Assembly (NCBI GenBank): GCA_023647555.1
Contig: JALRLY010000253.1
Location: 1-55,356 of the forward strand
Direction: 5' to 3'
Source of the DNA: Pancytospora philotis
Lineage: Eukaryota; Microsporidia
Length of the DNA: 55,356 bases
The position numbers were made by a program, and so were the translations under genes. Positions 27,199 to 35,078 of the stretch are shown here, one piece after another. Every line of letters begins with the position of its first letter. Position 1 is the first letter of the stretch. Below the pieces are notes generated by a model. The model was not told the DNA's origin. It made no database searches and saw only the letters and a program-made list of their open reading frames with translations.

Positions 27199-28008
27199 TT
27201 ACTCACAGTTATCGATGAAGTAGGCAGCGTTCTTCTTGATCAGAGGCGAGCGCTTCTTGCCCTTGCGCGCAGTCCTGAAGTACGCATCGATGCCGTCGAC
27301 CGTGTGGCCGAGCTTGAGCAGAGCCTTGAGGAAGGACTCAATCTTCTCCTCCTTCTTGCTGCTCTCGAGCATGTCCTCTATGCACTCCAGGATCTCGGGG
27401 AGCTGGTGCTCGGCCAGGACGGCGCGCAGCTGCTTGAGGCCGGACGGCTTGAAGTACTCGGCGAAGAGATCGGCGAGGCCCAGGCCCTCCTCCTTGCACA
27501 GGTCCAGGATGCGCTCGGACGCATCATCGCTCGACTCGATCAGCGCGCGCACGTCCGACCCCTTGCTCTTGGAGTACTTGGTGTCGGCGTTGACGCCCTT
27601 CTCGACATTCTTGAGTATCGCCGCGTTGAGCTTGTGCGCCTCCTGCGTCGAGACCGCGCCGCAGGAGTTGCAGACGCGCTGCAACCCGTCCCTGAGCACG
27701 AAGCACGTCTCGGGGTTGCCGCACGCCGGGCAGAGCACGAAGATGTCGATGAAGTCGTAGATCAGCGCCTGCAGCCGCCGCTGCTCGAAGCGCCCGTTGA
27801 GCGCGTACCCGCCCGTGCTCTTGATCTGCGAGCAGCCGAGGCTCGTGCCGATGTACTTGAGGATGTGCTCGGGGTCCCTGCAGAGCGCCCGCGCGATCTG
27901 GTCGAGGTTGGCGAGCAACGTGCGGCCCGACTCGTCCGCGGTCTGGAGCGCCGGCATCTTGTAGCGGTAGAACGGGTCGTTGCTGGATCTGCTGATATTT
28001 ATGTTCAT
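27199..28008 (-). CDS. translation initiation factor eIF5, C-terminally reduced
   Basis: eIF5 is the GTPase-activating protein for eIF2 in the scanning complex. The N-terminal domain is well preserved: MNINISRSSNDPFYRYKMP keeps the catalytic arginine finger R15, and the zinc ribbon is CPACGNPET...CNSCG. The protein has 269 residues against about 405 in yeast. The C-terminal HEAT domain (from about residue 160) is shortened and the acidic/aromatic boxes that bind eIF2-beta and eIF3 are not visible. The ATG is preceded by GAATTTTTAGAGGCCGCCGA. Confidence 0.92.
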   Translation of the reverse strand: MNINISRSSNDPFYRYKMPALQTADESGRTLLANLDQIARALCRDPEHILKYIGTSLGCSQIKSTGGYALNGRFEQRRLQALIYDFIDIFVLCPACGNPETCFVLRDGLQRVCNSCGAVSTQEAHKLNAAILKNVEKGVNADTKYSKSKGSDVRALIESSDDASERILDLCKEEGLGLADLFAEYFKPSGLKQLRAVLAEHQLPEILECIEDMLESSKKEEKIESFLKALLKLGHTVDGIDAYFRTARKGKKRSPLIKKNAAYFIDNCE

Positions 28009-28225
28009 TCGGCGGCCTCTAAAAATTCTGCTTTCTCAATTATTTGCGCTGCGCGGGGCGCTGGCATTCTGCATCGGGCACGGGCAGCCTCCACTCGCTT
28101 GCGCTTACTCTATACAGAATGGTTCATCCCACTCCATATAAACATTACGCGCCCATTCGCCACTTAACGCGGAGCCAGCGAGCCCCTGTTTGGCCGATAG
28201 GAGGGAATATTTTGCGGAGCCCCCT

Positions 28226-29248
28226 ATGGGAGCGGAGTCCATGCACACGCAGAAGATCTATCTGAACGATCTCTACGACGAGAGCACGGTGGGCGAGCGC
28301 AAGGCGTCGCGCATCGGCCTCAGGACGCTGCGCGACGCGTACCCGCTCAAGGCCGAGGACGTGCTCGTCCCGGCCGCCGAGCACGGGAAGGGCGAGGACG
28401 TGGAGCTGCGGCGCGTGACCGCGTACTGCACGGCCGAGGCGTACAACCTCAAGGACCTCTACAAGCTGCTGCGGCGCAACAGCAGGATCGAGAAGGGCCC
28501 GCAGATCTACTTCGGCGAGTGCCTCCATGCGATCTACCGCGCGGACGACCGGCTCTGCGATCTTTTCTTCACGCACTACGGCGCGGTGGTGATGTGGGGG
28601 CTCGAGGAGAACGAGGAGCAGGGGATCCTGAAGATGATCAGCTGCATCGAGAAGAACCCGTACGACATGAAGGCGGTAGAGATAGAGAAGTTCAGCTTCG
28701 GGATCGCCAAGCACGCACAGATTGTAAATGACCAGATTTTCCTGCACGACGACAACCCGCACACGAAGATGGTCATCGGGACGGCGATGGCGCAGTCCGT
28801 GAAGCTCGACTACTTCGAGGAGCTCGTGGACAACACGATCGACACGGTGAAGGACCTGCCCGACGAGGTGGAGAAGGAGGGGAAGGTCGGCAAGAAGCGG
28901 CAGGATCTGCTGCGGATCATGGGCAAGCTGCACAAGCTCGGCTTCAACCTGTACCTCGTGTCCAACATCCTGAGCGAGCCCGAGTTCGTGTGGGAGCACT
29001 CGGCGTTCTCTCCGATGTACGAGAGCTGCATCCGCTATCTGGACATCAAGTCGCGCGCGGATCTGCTGAACAAGCGCTGCCAGACGATCAACGGGATGTT
29101 GGAGATACTGAGCGAGAACATCACGACGCGCAACTCGGAGACGCTCGAGCGGACGATGACCTGGCTGATCGGGATCAGCGCCGGCTTTGGCTTCCTGCAG
29201 TGCGCCATTCTGTTTGCTGTCGCGTACAAGTTTTTCAGCTCGCCTTGA
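28226..29248 (+). CDS. RMD1/DUF155-family membrane protein
   Basis: Family members are mitochondrial or cytosolic membrane proteins in fungi (RMD1, RMD8, RMND1); exact chemistry is unknown. The 340-aa product shows the family blocks VTAYCTAEAYNLKDLYKLL, YFGECLHAIYR, DLFFTHYGAVVMWGLEENEE, MAQSVKLDYFEELVD, LYLVSNILSEPEFVWEHSAF, a tail helix (ERTMTWLIGISAGFGFLQCA) and a terminal hydrophobic anchor. The longer frame begins at TTG; ATG 28226 follows ATATTTTGCGGAGCCCCCT. A mitochondrial role would need a mitosome-like organelle here; the N-terminus is not a clear presequence. Confidence 0.8.
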   Translation: MGAESMHTQKIYLNDLYDESTVGERKASRIGLRTLRDAYPLKAEDVLVPAAEHGKGEDVELRRVTAYCTAEAYNLKDLYKLLRRNSRIEKGPQIYFGECLHAIYRADDRLCDLFFTHYGAVVMWGLEENEEQGILKMISCIEKNPYDMKAVEIEKFSFGIAKHAQIVNDQIFLHDDNPHTKMVIGTAMAQSVKLDYFEELVDNTIDTVKDLPDEVEKEGKVGKKRQDLLRIMGKLHKLGFNLYLVSNILSEPEFVWEHSAFSPMYESCIRYLDIKSRADLLNKRCQTINGMLEILSENITTRNSETLERTMTWLIGISAGFGFLQCAILFAVAYKFFSSP

Positions 29249-29474
29249 ACTGTATAGATCTGCCATTAAATTTCTAGTTATTCATTATTTGCATTATTTG
29301 CTTTTGCTTGTTGAATGTTGCGCAGTATTGATCTATGCAAATGAAAATTTGGCAGGTTTGGTGCTTTCGTTTCTATCAGATAGTTTCAAACGAATGGTAT
29401 GGCTCGGAGCGTTACCATTTTGTCATTGGCCAGATTTTGACAGGACCTTCGTCGTCAAGGCGTTTGTCTATTTC

Positions 29475-29490
29475 AAAAACTTTTACCCCG
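29475..29490 (+). promoter_or_regulatory. AAAAACTTTTACCCC box before Aha1
   Basis: A variant of the AAAATTTT-ACCC box with one extra C, one base before the ATG at 29491. It selects that ATG over an in-frame ATG at 29335. Confidence 0.55.
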
Positions 29491-30282
29491 ATGAGCAGCG
29501 CTGAGCAGACGAAGGAAGACGCGTCCAGGAACGGATTCTTCCACAGCTCCGTGAACATTTCCATCTGGATGAAGGAGCGGATCACAGAGGTGCTGGCCGG
29601 GCGGGGATGCACGCCCATCAAGCTCGAGGTCACGGCCGAGGTCATGTCGAGGATGTCCAAGATGGCGGTTATCAACAACGTGGATGCGCAGTACAGGGAC
29701 TGCTCAGGCAAGCTCTACGAGCTGAACAACTACTCGAGCATCAGCAAAAGCTACGAGTGCCCGCGCAGCGACCGCTGGTTTGTGGACGCCGTGAAGGAGC
29801 TCGAAATGGAGGCGATGCTGAAATTCGGAGGCAAAACGCTCGGTACGAAGCCGGCCGAGCACTCGCCCAAGCTCATCGGGGCCGACGCCGCGCAGCAGGA
29901 GAACACGGACGATCTCAGGCTGACGCTCCTCTTCTGCACCACGCTGGCTGAGCTGCGCGCTTTTTTGACCGAGAGGGACTTCATCTACCGCTGGTCGCTC
30001 GGGCGCGCCAGCTTCGAGGCCGATGCCGTGCGCTTCGAGGCGATGGAGCTGCGCGACATCAAAGCCGATGGATCCACCGTGCAGATGACGCTCAAGCGCG
30101 AGGACTGGGCAAGCGCCTGCGACGTGCGCATCGAGCTGCTCCAGATCGCCGAGAACGTCCGCCTCACCCTTCTCCAGCGCGGTGTGCCGCTGGAGTCTAT
30201 CGGGCCGATGAAGCGCTTCTGGAACGAGCGCGTATTCATGGTCATCGCGCAGATGTTCGGCTGTCCCATCAAGCAGGCGTGA
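29491..30282 (+). CDS. Aha1-like Hsp90 co-chaperone (ATPase activator)
   Basis: Aha1 stimulates the Hsp90 ATPase. The 263-aa protein has the N-terminal Aha1 pattern (VNISIWMKERITEVL, INNVDAQYRDCSGKLYELNN) and a C-terminal AHSA1/Bet v1-like domain with LTLLFCTTLAELRAFL, FEAMELRDIKADGSTVQMTL and LTLLQRGVPLESIGPMKRFW. The last block matches the QTGVPxxEx...GW segment. Yeast Aha1 has 350 aa; linker and loops are shortened. The family's N-terminal NxNNWHW-type motif, needed for strong activation, is only weakly recognisable. Confidence 0.82.
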   Translation: MSSAEQTKEDASRNGFFHSSVNISIWMKERITEVLAGRGCTPIKLEVTAEVMSRMSKMAVINNVDAQYRDCSGKLYELNNYSSISKSYECPRSDRWFVDAVKELEMEAMLKFGGKTLGTKPAEHSPKLIGADAAQQENTDDLRLTLLFCTTLAELRAFLTERDFIYRWSLGRASFEADAVRFEAMELRDIKADGSTVQMTLKREDWASACDVRIELLQIAENVRLTLLQRGVPLESIGPMKRFWNERVFMVIAQMFGCPIKQA

Positions 30283-30401
30283 GCTTTTATAATACCATTA
30301 AAGTCTTGCTCCCGCGTTGTTTACTTTATTGTTCGCGCAGATGTTGAAAGCAACCACATTTTAATTAAGCCCACCTTATACATCTTATTGATGTGTTGTG
30401 A

Positions 30402-30471
30402 GCGTTGATGGTCAAATGGTATGATAACAGCCTTCCAAGCTGTCGGTCCGGGTTCGATTCCCGGTCATCGC
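30402..30471 (+). tRNA. tRNA-Gly (UCC anticodon)
   Basis: A 70-nt cloverleaf: acceptor GCGTTGA/TCATCGC, D arm GTCA/TGAT, anticodon arm ACAGC-CTTCCAA-GCTGT giving anticodon TCC (codon GGA), T arm CCGGG-TTCGATT-CCCGG. The fourth acceptor pair is a T-T mismatch; the rest pair. No intron. Confidence 0.93.
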
Positions 30472-30607
30472 ATTTTGCTTGTTGTGAAAAATATAGGGCC
30501 AGCGAGTATTTTTGCTGCTGCCCATACCGCACGCAAGACAAAGTGGCAGATTCTGCGATAGCAAGCTATTCACAATAATTTAATGGGCGTAGCAGCTAGA
30601 CTGGTGC

Positions 30608-31123
30608 TCATGGGTTGTTCGACGAGACCACGCGGTAGATGGTGTACTCGCTGTCTTTCAGAAACTGCGCAAACATCTCAGTCGCAAAGGAGTACACACG
30701 GCCGGTGTCACTGGCGACGACGAGCAGAATCTGTGCACCGGTGATCTCGTGCAGGGCCTTGGCCTTGGAGAGCAGCGAGGCCTTTCTCTTGCTGAAGCAG
30801 ATTGATCGCAGTCTTTTATTCTGGATAAAGCTGCTGCTCGCTTGCTCTCCGCCCGCAGCTGGCAGCGGCAGTGCTTCACCTGGGACGATGTACACTGGGG
30901 TCTCGAGCAGTTCCTTCAGGTTGAAAACGCTACTCGTTGCAGCACATGGCTCTGGTACGAGCTTTGCATTGTCGGTAGGCACGCCTGCTTGCTTGGTATT
31001 ACTGCACGGATTCAAGTGATTGTCCCTACTGTGGGCACTAGTATGACAAATGGCATGGCACTCCTTGATGGCCACAGATCTCTCTGAGCATTTACATCCA
31101 CCCGCACACAATCTCTTGCTCAT
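30608..31123 (-). CDS. MADS-box (SRF/MCM1-type) transcription factor
   Basis: A 171-aa protein with a MADS DNA-binding domain near its C-terminus: NKRLRSICFSKRKASLLSKA, then ALHEITGAQILLVVASDTGR and VYSFATEMFAQFL. The TGAQILLVVASDTG stretch is typical of SRF/MCM1 type I proteins. The N-terminal 60 residues are Cys/His-rich (CAGGCKCSERS, ECHAICHTSAH), unusual for the family. Almost nothing follows the MADS box, so no SAM-type partner-binding extension. The ATG 31123 is directly behind CCCCTTCCCCA; a longer in-frame ATG at 31225 lies in AT-rich sequence. Confidence 0.87.
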   Translation of the reverse strand: MSKRLCAGGCKCSERSVAIKECHAICHTSAHSRDNHLNPCSNTKQAGVPTDNAKLVPEPCAATSSVFNLKELLETPVYIVPGEALPLPAAGGEQASSSFIQNKRLRSICFSKRKASLLSKAKALHEITGAQILLVVASDTGRVYSFATEMFAQFLKDSEYTIYRVVSSNNP

Positions 31124-31672
31124 TGGGGAAGGGGCATTAAGATTTCTTAAATTGCCCAACTTATGCCCAAAAGTAGCTAATATGCACAATTTATGCTCAA
31201 ATTCGAATTTAATAAAATTTTGCATACAATTTGAATTTGTCTTCTAGAATACGTTTTTCAGTTTTCAATCAACGTGTACGGCCCGTGCGCTTGCTATGAG
31301 AATAAATCGAAGCTACGCTATTAGCACTGTGATCTGACGAATGAGCGGAGCAACCACGCAGGTTGATACTTTGTTTTGGTGCAAAATACTTAGAATAACG
31401 GGTCTTTACTGCTCGATCATGCTGCGTGTAGTGCACATGTTATGAAGTATGCCAAGGGAATATTGCTTGGGCACAGTAGCGATTCGATGACATACAACAA
31501 ATAGTCTAACTGTACGCTTCTATTTAGCTATTCAAGGCGAATACACTAGCTATAATACTAAGTAATGCAATGACTTCATAAATACCGGCAATCACTCACT
31601 TTGTTTACTCCGCCATGGCAGATTACGTCTGTGCTTGCAATCACACGAGCGTGGCCGGCCACTTGAGGCAGC
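31124..31672. other. AT-rich intergenic region
   Basis: About 550 bp. 31140-31245 carries repeated short words (TTGCCCAACTTATGCCC, AATTCGAATTT, CAATTTGAATTTG). No gene, tRNA or long repeat recognised. An ATG at 31615 opens the frame of the next gene earlier but precedes its promoter palindrome. Confidence 0.35.
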
Positions 31673-31686
31673 GCAAAATTTTGCCC
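31673..31686 (+). promoter_or_regulatory. palindromic GCAAAATTTTGC-CC box abutting the Hsp70-like start
   Basis: GCAAAATTTTGC (31673-31684) and CC end directly at the ATG at 31687, which opens a signal peptide. This fixes the start over the ATG at 31615. Confidence 0.65.
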
Positions 31687-33828
31687 ATGCTCTGGTTCCT
31701 GGCGGCAGCGAGTGCTGTGGTTGTCAGTGTGGAGTTCGGCAGCAGGCCCAAGATCAACACGTCCTCCGGGACGGTCGTGCACAAACACACGAGCCTCCGT
31801 CCCAACGGCCTTGCGCTTGCGCTCAGCAAAGAGTGCGGCGAGAGCGATGTGGTCGGGATAAGCGAGTTCGTCGATGCGACGGGGCTGTGCAGACTTGCCA
31901 ACACGCGGGCCGCTGCGTCGGGCGATCGCAGCGGGGAGTACCGCCTGGCGGGCTTCGAGACGCCCGTCTCCGATGTTGCCATCGCTGCGCACTACTACAA
32001 AGAGCTTTTCGACAAGCAGAAGATAAAGCGGGTGAGCAAGATTGTGTGCTCGGTGCGCGACTACTGCAGCGACGGGCAGAAGAGCGCGCTGCACAACGCG
32101 TTCTACTCTGCCTGGAAAACAGAGAAGCTGCACATCGTCTGCGAGTCTGACCTCGAGGCGATTTTCAGGGCCACGAGCTGCCCCAGCGGGACCTCCAAGA
32201 GCGTCTGCGTGGTGAACTTCCAGGGCGGCCAGGTGATCAGGAGCCTGTACACGATCACCGTGGAGACGGAGGACGACAAGCTTGTGCGCAAGGTGGTGCA
32301 CGAGGAGCGCTACGTCTACGGCGATGACGAGTCCGGCGCGCTTGCCGATGCAGCGATCGAGAGAGAGATTGTGTCGGCCGTGCGGGAAACGCTCAAGGCC
32401 GAGATCATCAGGAAGGACTACAACTTCGAGGGCGCGGCGCACGCCGGAGGGATGACCCTGCAGCCGTACGAGCCCATCGGCAAGTACTATGCTGACATCA
32501 GCGAGGCTGTGAAGGCCGTGGCCTGCGATTTGCCGACCGCCGCGCTGGAGTCGGCCGTGTACGACCAGCAGATGTACTACAGCGGTACGGGCAAGGGCAG
32601 GCAGATGTTCGTGTCGACCGAGATGCGCATCCCTCTGGAAAAGGTCAGAGCGAAGATAGCCGAGCGGGCGGAGCTGCTTAGTGCGCTGCCCGAGGCGGCC
32701 GAGGTCTGCATCATCAGCAGCTACGCGATAGACGGCGGCTACAAAACGATAGACAGCATGGAGCTGATCGGCGGTATGGTGGCGTACAGCGCGGAGTCTG
32801 TGGTGCTCACGCAGCTGAAGCCAAGCACCATCGTCAAGGAGGTTGATGCGACCTACACCGCTTTTGTCGAGGAGCTCAGGGTCAAGAAGGAATGCGCAGC
32901 GCTGGTAAAGAACCTCGATAGCAGCCTTGAGAAACTGAAGCTGGTCGATAGCGCCAGATTCGACAAGATCCGGCAGTTAATAGCTGCGCGCACCGACAAG
33001 AAGGAGGAGGGCGCTGCCATCGATTCCACCAGCTACAGCATTGCGGCTGCGCGCGAAATCCTCGCAGAGATGAAGCAGCTGCAGATTGAGCAGAGCGAGC
33101 AGGAGAAGGCTGTGATCGCAGAGGAAAATAAGCTGCGCGAGCAGAAAAAGGCAGTGGTCGATCTAGAAAAGGCCAAGGTTTCGTTCGAAAAGCTGATCAA
33201 GCGCGTCAAGGACGAGCGCGACGCGGACATCCGCAAGGCCATCGAAGAGGAGCTTGAGAAGGCCGAGGGCTGGTACAAGGAGAGCGGCGAGGCTGCTACT
33301 CTTGATGAGTTCAAGAAGCAGTACCGCGCGCTCAACCTCCCCTACTTCACGGCAGGCGAACGCAAGAAGGCAGCCATTGAGGAGGAGCGGAAGCGCAAGG
33401 AAGAAGAGGCCAGGAAGGCGGAGGAGGCGGCTAAGGAGGAGGCCGATAAGCCGAAGGCCGAGGATGGCGAAGCTCCGGAGGATGCGACCTCCAAGGAAGA
33501 AGCTGAAACCGCGGACGACAAGTCGAGCCCCAAAGCTGACGAGGCGACCGGCGAGCCCAAGTCCGAGGAAGCAACCAGTGAGCCCAAGTCCGAGGATGCG
33601 ACCAGCGAGCTCAAGGTTGAGATTCCAGTCACAGATTCTGAGCCCACCGCCGACACAAAGGCTGAGGAAGGCAACGGCGCTAAGGAAGACTTCAACCTCG
33701 ATGATTTTTTTAAGATGCTGGGCGGTGGTGAGAACGGCAAAGGCATGCCGTCCATGGAAGATTTCAAAAAGATTCTGCAAGAGACCCAGAGGAATGACAG
33801 CTCAGACGCGCAGAGAAACGTGCTTTAG
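31687..33828 (+). CDS. divergent lumenal Hsp70 of the Lhs1/Grp170 (HYOU1) type
   Basis: Lhs1/Grp170 proteins are ER-lumenal Hsp110-like chaperones and nucleotide exchange factors for BiP. The 713-aa product starts with a signal peptide (MLWFLAAASAVVVSVEFGS) directly followed by a ruined Hsp70 phosphate loop (VEFGSRPKIN). Hsp70 structure persists as IVCSVRDYCSDGQKSALHNA, then SVCVVNFQGGQVIRSLYTI, and MELIGGMVAYSAE. A long helical region follows, with the lid motif ELEKAEGWYKESGEAATLDE. The tail (about residues 585-680) is Glu/Lys/Ala-rich with imperfect EAT-EPKSE repeats. No HDEL/KDEL-type ending is present (...RNVL). ATPase residues are mostly replaced. Confidence 0.72.
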   Translation: MLWFLAAASAVVVSVEFGSRPKINTSSGTVVHKHTSLRPNGLALALSKECGESDVVGISEFVDATGLCRLANTRAAASGDRSGEYRLAGFETPVSDVAIAAHYYKELFDKQKIKRVSKIVCSVRDYCSDGQKSALHNAFYSAWKTEKLHIVCESDLEAIFRATSCPSGTSKSVCVVNFQGGQVIRSLYTITVETEDDKLVRKVVHEERYVYGDDESGALADAAIEREIVSAVRETLKAEIIRKDYNFEGAAHAGGMTLQPYEPIGKYYADISEAVKAVACDLPTAALESAVYDQQMYYSGTGKGRQMFVSTEMRIPLEKVRAKIAERAELLSALPEAAEVCIISSYAIDGGYKTIDSMELIGGMVAYSAESVVLTQLKPSTIVKEVDATYTAFVEELRVKKECAALVKNLDSSLEKLKLVDSARFDKIRQLIAARTDKKEEGAAIDSTSYSIAAAREILAEMKQLQIEQSEQEKAVIAEENKLREQKKAVVDLEKAKVSFEKLIKRVKDERDADIRKAIEEELEKAEGWYKESGEAATLDEFKKQYRALNLPYFTAGERKKAAIEEERKRKEEEARKAEEAAKEEADKPKAEDGEAPEDATSKEEAETADDKSSPKADEATGEPKSEEATSEPKSEDATSELKVEIPVTDSEPTADTKAEEGNGAKEDFNLDDFFKMLGGGENGKGMPSMEDFKKILQETQRNDSSDAQRNVL
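33541..33624 (+). repeat. imperfect short tandem repeats in the acidic tail of the Hsp70-like gene
   Basis: Three successive units of about 10 codons read EATGEPKSE, EATSEPKSE and DATSELKVE. They add acidic, disordered length to the chaperone tail. Confidence 0.6.
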
Positions 33829-34454
33829 TCAAGTAAATTTCTTTTTTTATTTTGTTTGCACTGGTGTGGATGGTGCTTTATTTTAAGATTTTATCGTGTA
33901 GCTACGAAGCTATGATGGAAGCTTCATAGACAGAAGTATCGTCTAGCAAAGCTGTACATCGTGTAGTCGCAGTAGCTTTTATTCATGTGTGTGTTTTTTA
34001 TTCGTTTGCTGTAGGCTTATAGACAGGCGCATGCCGACTGAAACAATACCATCAGTATTAGCAATACGTTCGGCGCATCGCCGTACAACTAAGCTTACTG
34101 AAGCTTTAGCACTAGAAGTAGATCTAGATCATTTTATGATCTAATCAGATTAGACTGATCGGGTAATGCTGATACACTCTGTACCACTAGCTGATAATGC
34201 TATACCACCATCCGCTCCACCGATAGCAGCCGGTTATTGAATATCGCATCGTCCGCCATTGGTCTTGGTGCGATTTCGTATTGGACTGTTCGTTTTCGGC
34301 CGCTGGGATAGGCCCGATGCCCCTCCGCAATTTCACCCACGTCATATTGATAAATTAGGTCTCTCAGATCACCACCAATCGAATAGGGGCGCATCACTCA
34401 TTGATCAGAATGCAGAATTTTAAATATAAATAGTTGAGGGGCGGGGACCCCATC
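33829..34454. other. long intergenic region with nested inverted repeats
   Basis: About 620 bp. 34121-34154 holds GATCTAGATC, GATCAT-TTT-ATGATC and TCTAATC-A-GATTAGA overlapping one another. A minus-strand frame (34200-34394, 64 codons, MRPYSIGG...) is listed separately. AATTTTAAATATAAATAG (34417-34433) and GGACCCC before 34455 are the promoter of the next gene. Confidence 0.4.
34200..34394 (-). CDS. possible small ORF (64 aa), unsupported by homology
   Basis: The frame reads MRPYSIGGDLRDLIYQYDVG and continues to RMVV. It has no AAATTT/CCC start box. The RPYS-DLR opening is superficially like the N-termini of some Tc1/mariner transposases, but nothing else supports that. Possibly a gene fragment or chance. 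Confidence 0.22.
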   Translation of the reverse strand: MRPYSIGGDLRDLIYQYDVGEIAEGHRAYPSGRKRTVQYEIAPRPMADDAIFNNRLLSVERMVV

Positions 34455-34667
34455 ATGTCTAAGGGAAACGGAGACAAGTTTATCGACAAGGCGTCCGATG
34501 CGGCCCACGATGTGGTGGACAAGGTGGACGAGCTCGTCGGCAGCAACACGAATGACAGCGGTGTCAACAGGAAGAAGGCTGCTGGAGAGGCGCACAAGGC
34601 TGTCGAGGGCGCCAAGGAGGGCGCTAAGGATCTCGCCGACAAGGCTGACAAGAAGCTCAATAAGTAA
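34455..34667 (+). CDS. LEA/Hsp12-like small hydrophilic stress protein (70 aa)
   Basis: The protein is nearly all Lys, Asp, Ala, Gly and Glu with repeated 11-residue-like segments: DKASDAAHDVVDKVDELVG, AAGEAHKAVEGAKEGAKDL, ADKADKKLNK. This composition and spacing is typical of LEA group 3, Hsp12 and CsbD-type proteins, which fold into amphipathic helices on membranes or on drying. It has no cysteines, aromatic residues apart from one Phe, or signal peptide. The upstream region has AATTTTAAATATAAATAG and GGACCCCATC just before the ATG, so strong expression is likely. Desiccation or spore tolerance is inferred. Confidence 0.7.
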   Translation: MSKGNGDKFIDKASDAAHDVVDKVDELVGSNTNDSGVNRKKAAGEAHKAVEGAKEGAKDLADKADKKLNK

Positions 34668-35078
34668 ATTTATTGTGAGAGTTTGGTGTTGCATTTTATC
34701 TTTTGTCTGCGGTGCTGCTGTATATTATTATTATTATTGTTGAGCGGTAAATCTGGCTGTGTGTTATTATCTATCTCTTTATTGTGAATAGGAATGCAGG
34801 ATTAGTCTGCGTATGCTGCTACATTCTACACCATGTAAGCGCTATCACGCACTATATACGCGTAGCAATCGTTCGCGACTTTCTAAACTGTCCAGCACCA
34901 TCATCTATCCTGAAACATGTTTCGAATAGCACCAGGACCGAGTAGCAGAGTTATACGATTCATTGGCCTCACTGCATATGAGACCTAGCCGCGCCACCAA
35001 TTGCGCACCCGAGCGTACCACCACCGACCCATTGGTCGCGCTTTTGTGTGTATCCCCCGCCAAAATGGCAGCCCCTAA
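34668..35078. other. intergenic region with an out-of-frame upstream ATG
   Basis: AT-rich up to about 34900. A TATTATTATTATTATTG run lies at 34722-34740. An ATG at 35065, 14 bases before the Dop1 ATG and out of frame with it, opens a 15-codon frame. CCCCC at 35054 and CCCC at 35072 provide the CCC context. Confidence 0.35.

Noticed and set aside
28145..29266. 373-codon frame opposite the DUF155 gene
   Set aside because: His/Leu/Arg-rich shadow lacking any start context.
31140..31245. Possible CRISPR-like or satellite repeat
   Set aside because: Only short, irregular AT-rich words recur; no constant unit and spacing, and CRISPR arrays are not expected in a eukaryotic nuclear genome.
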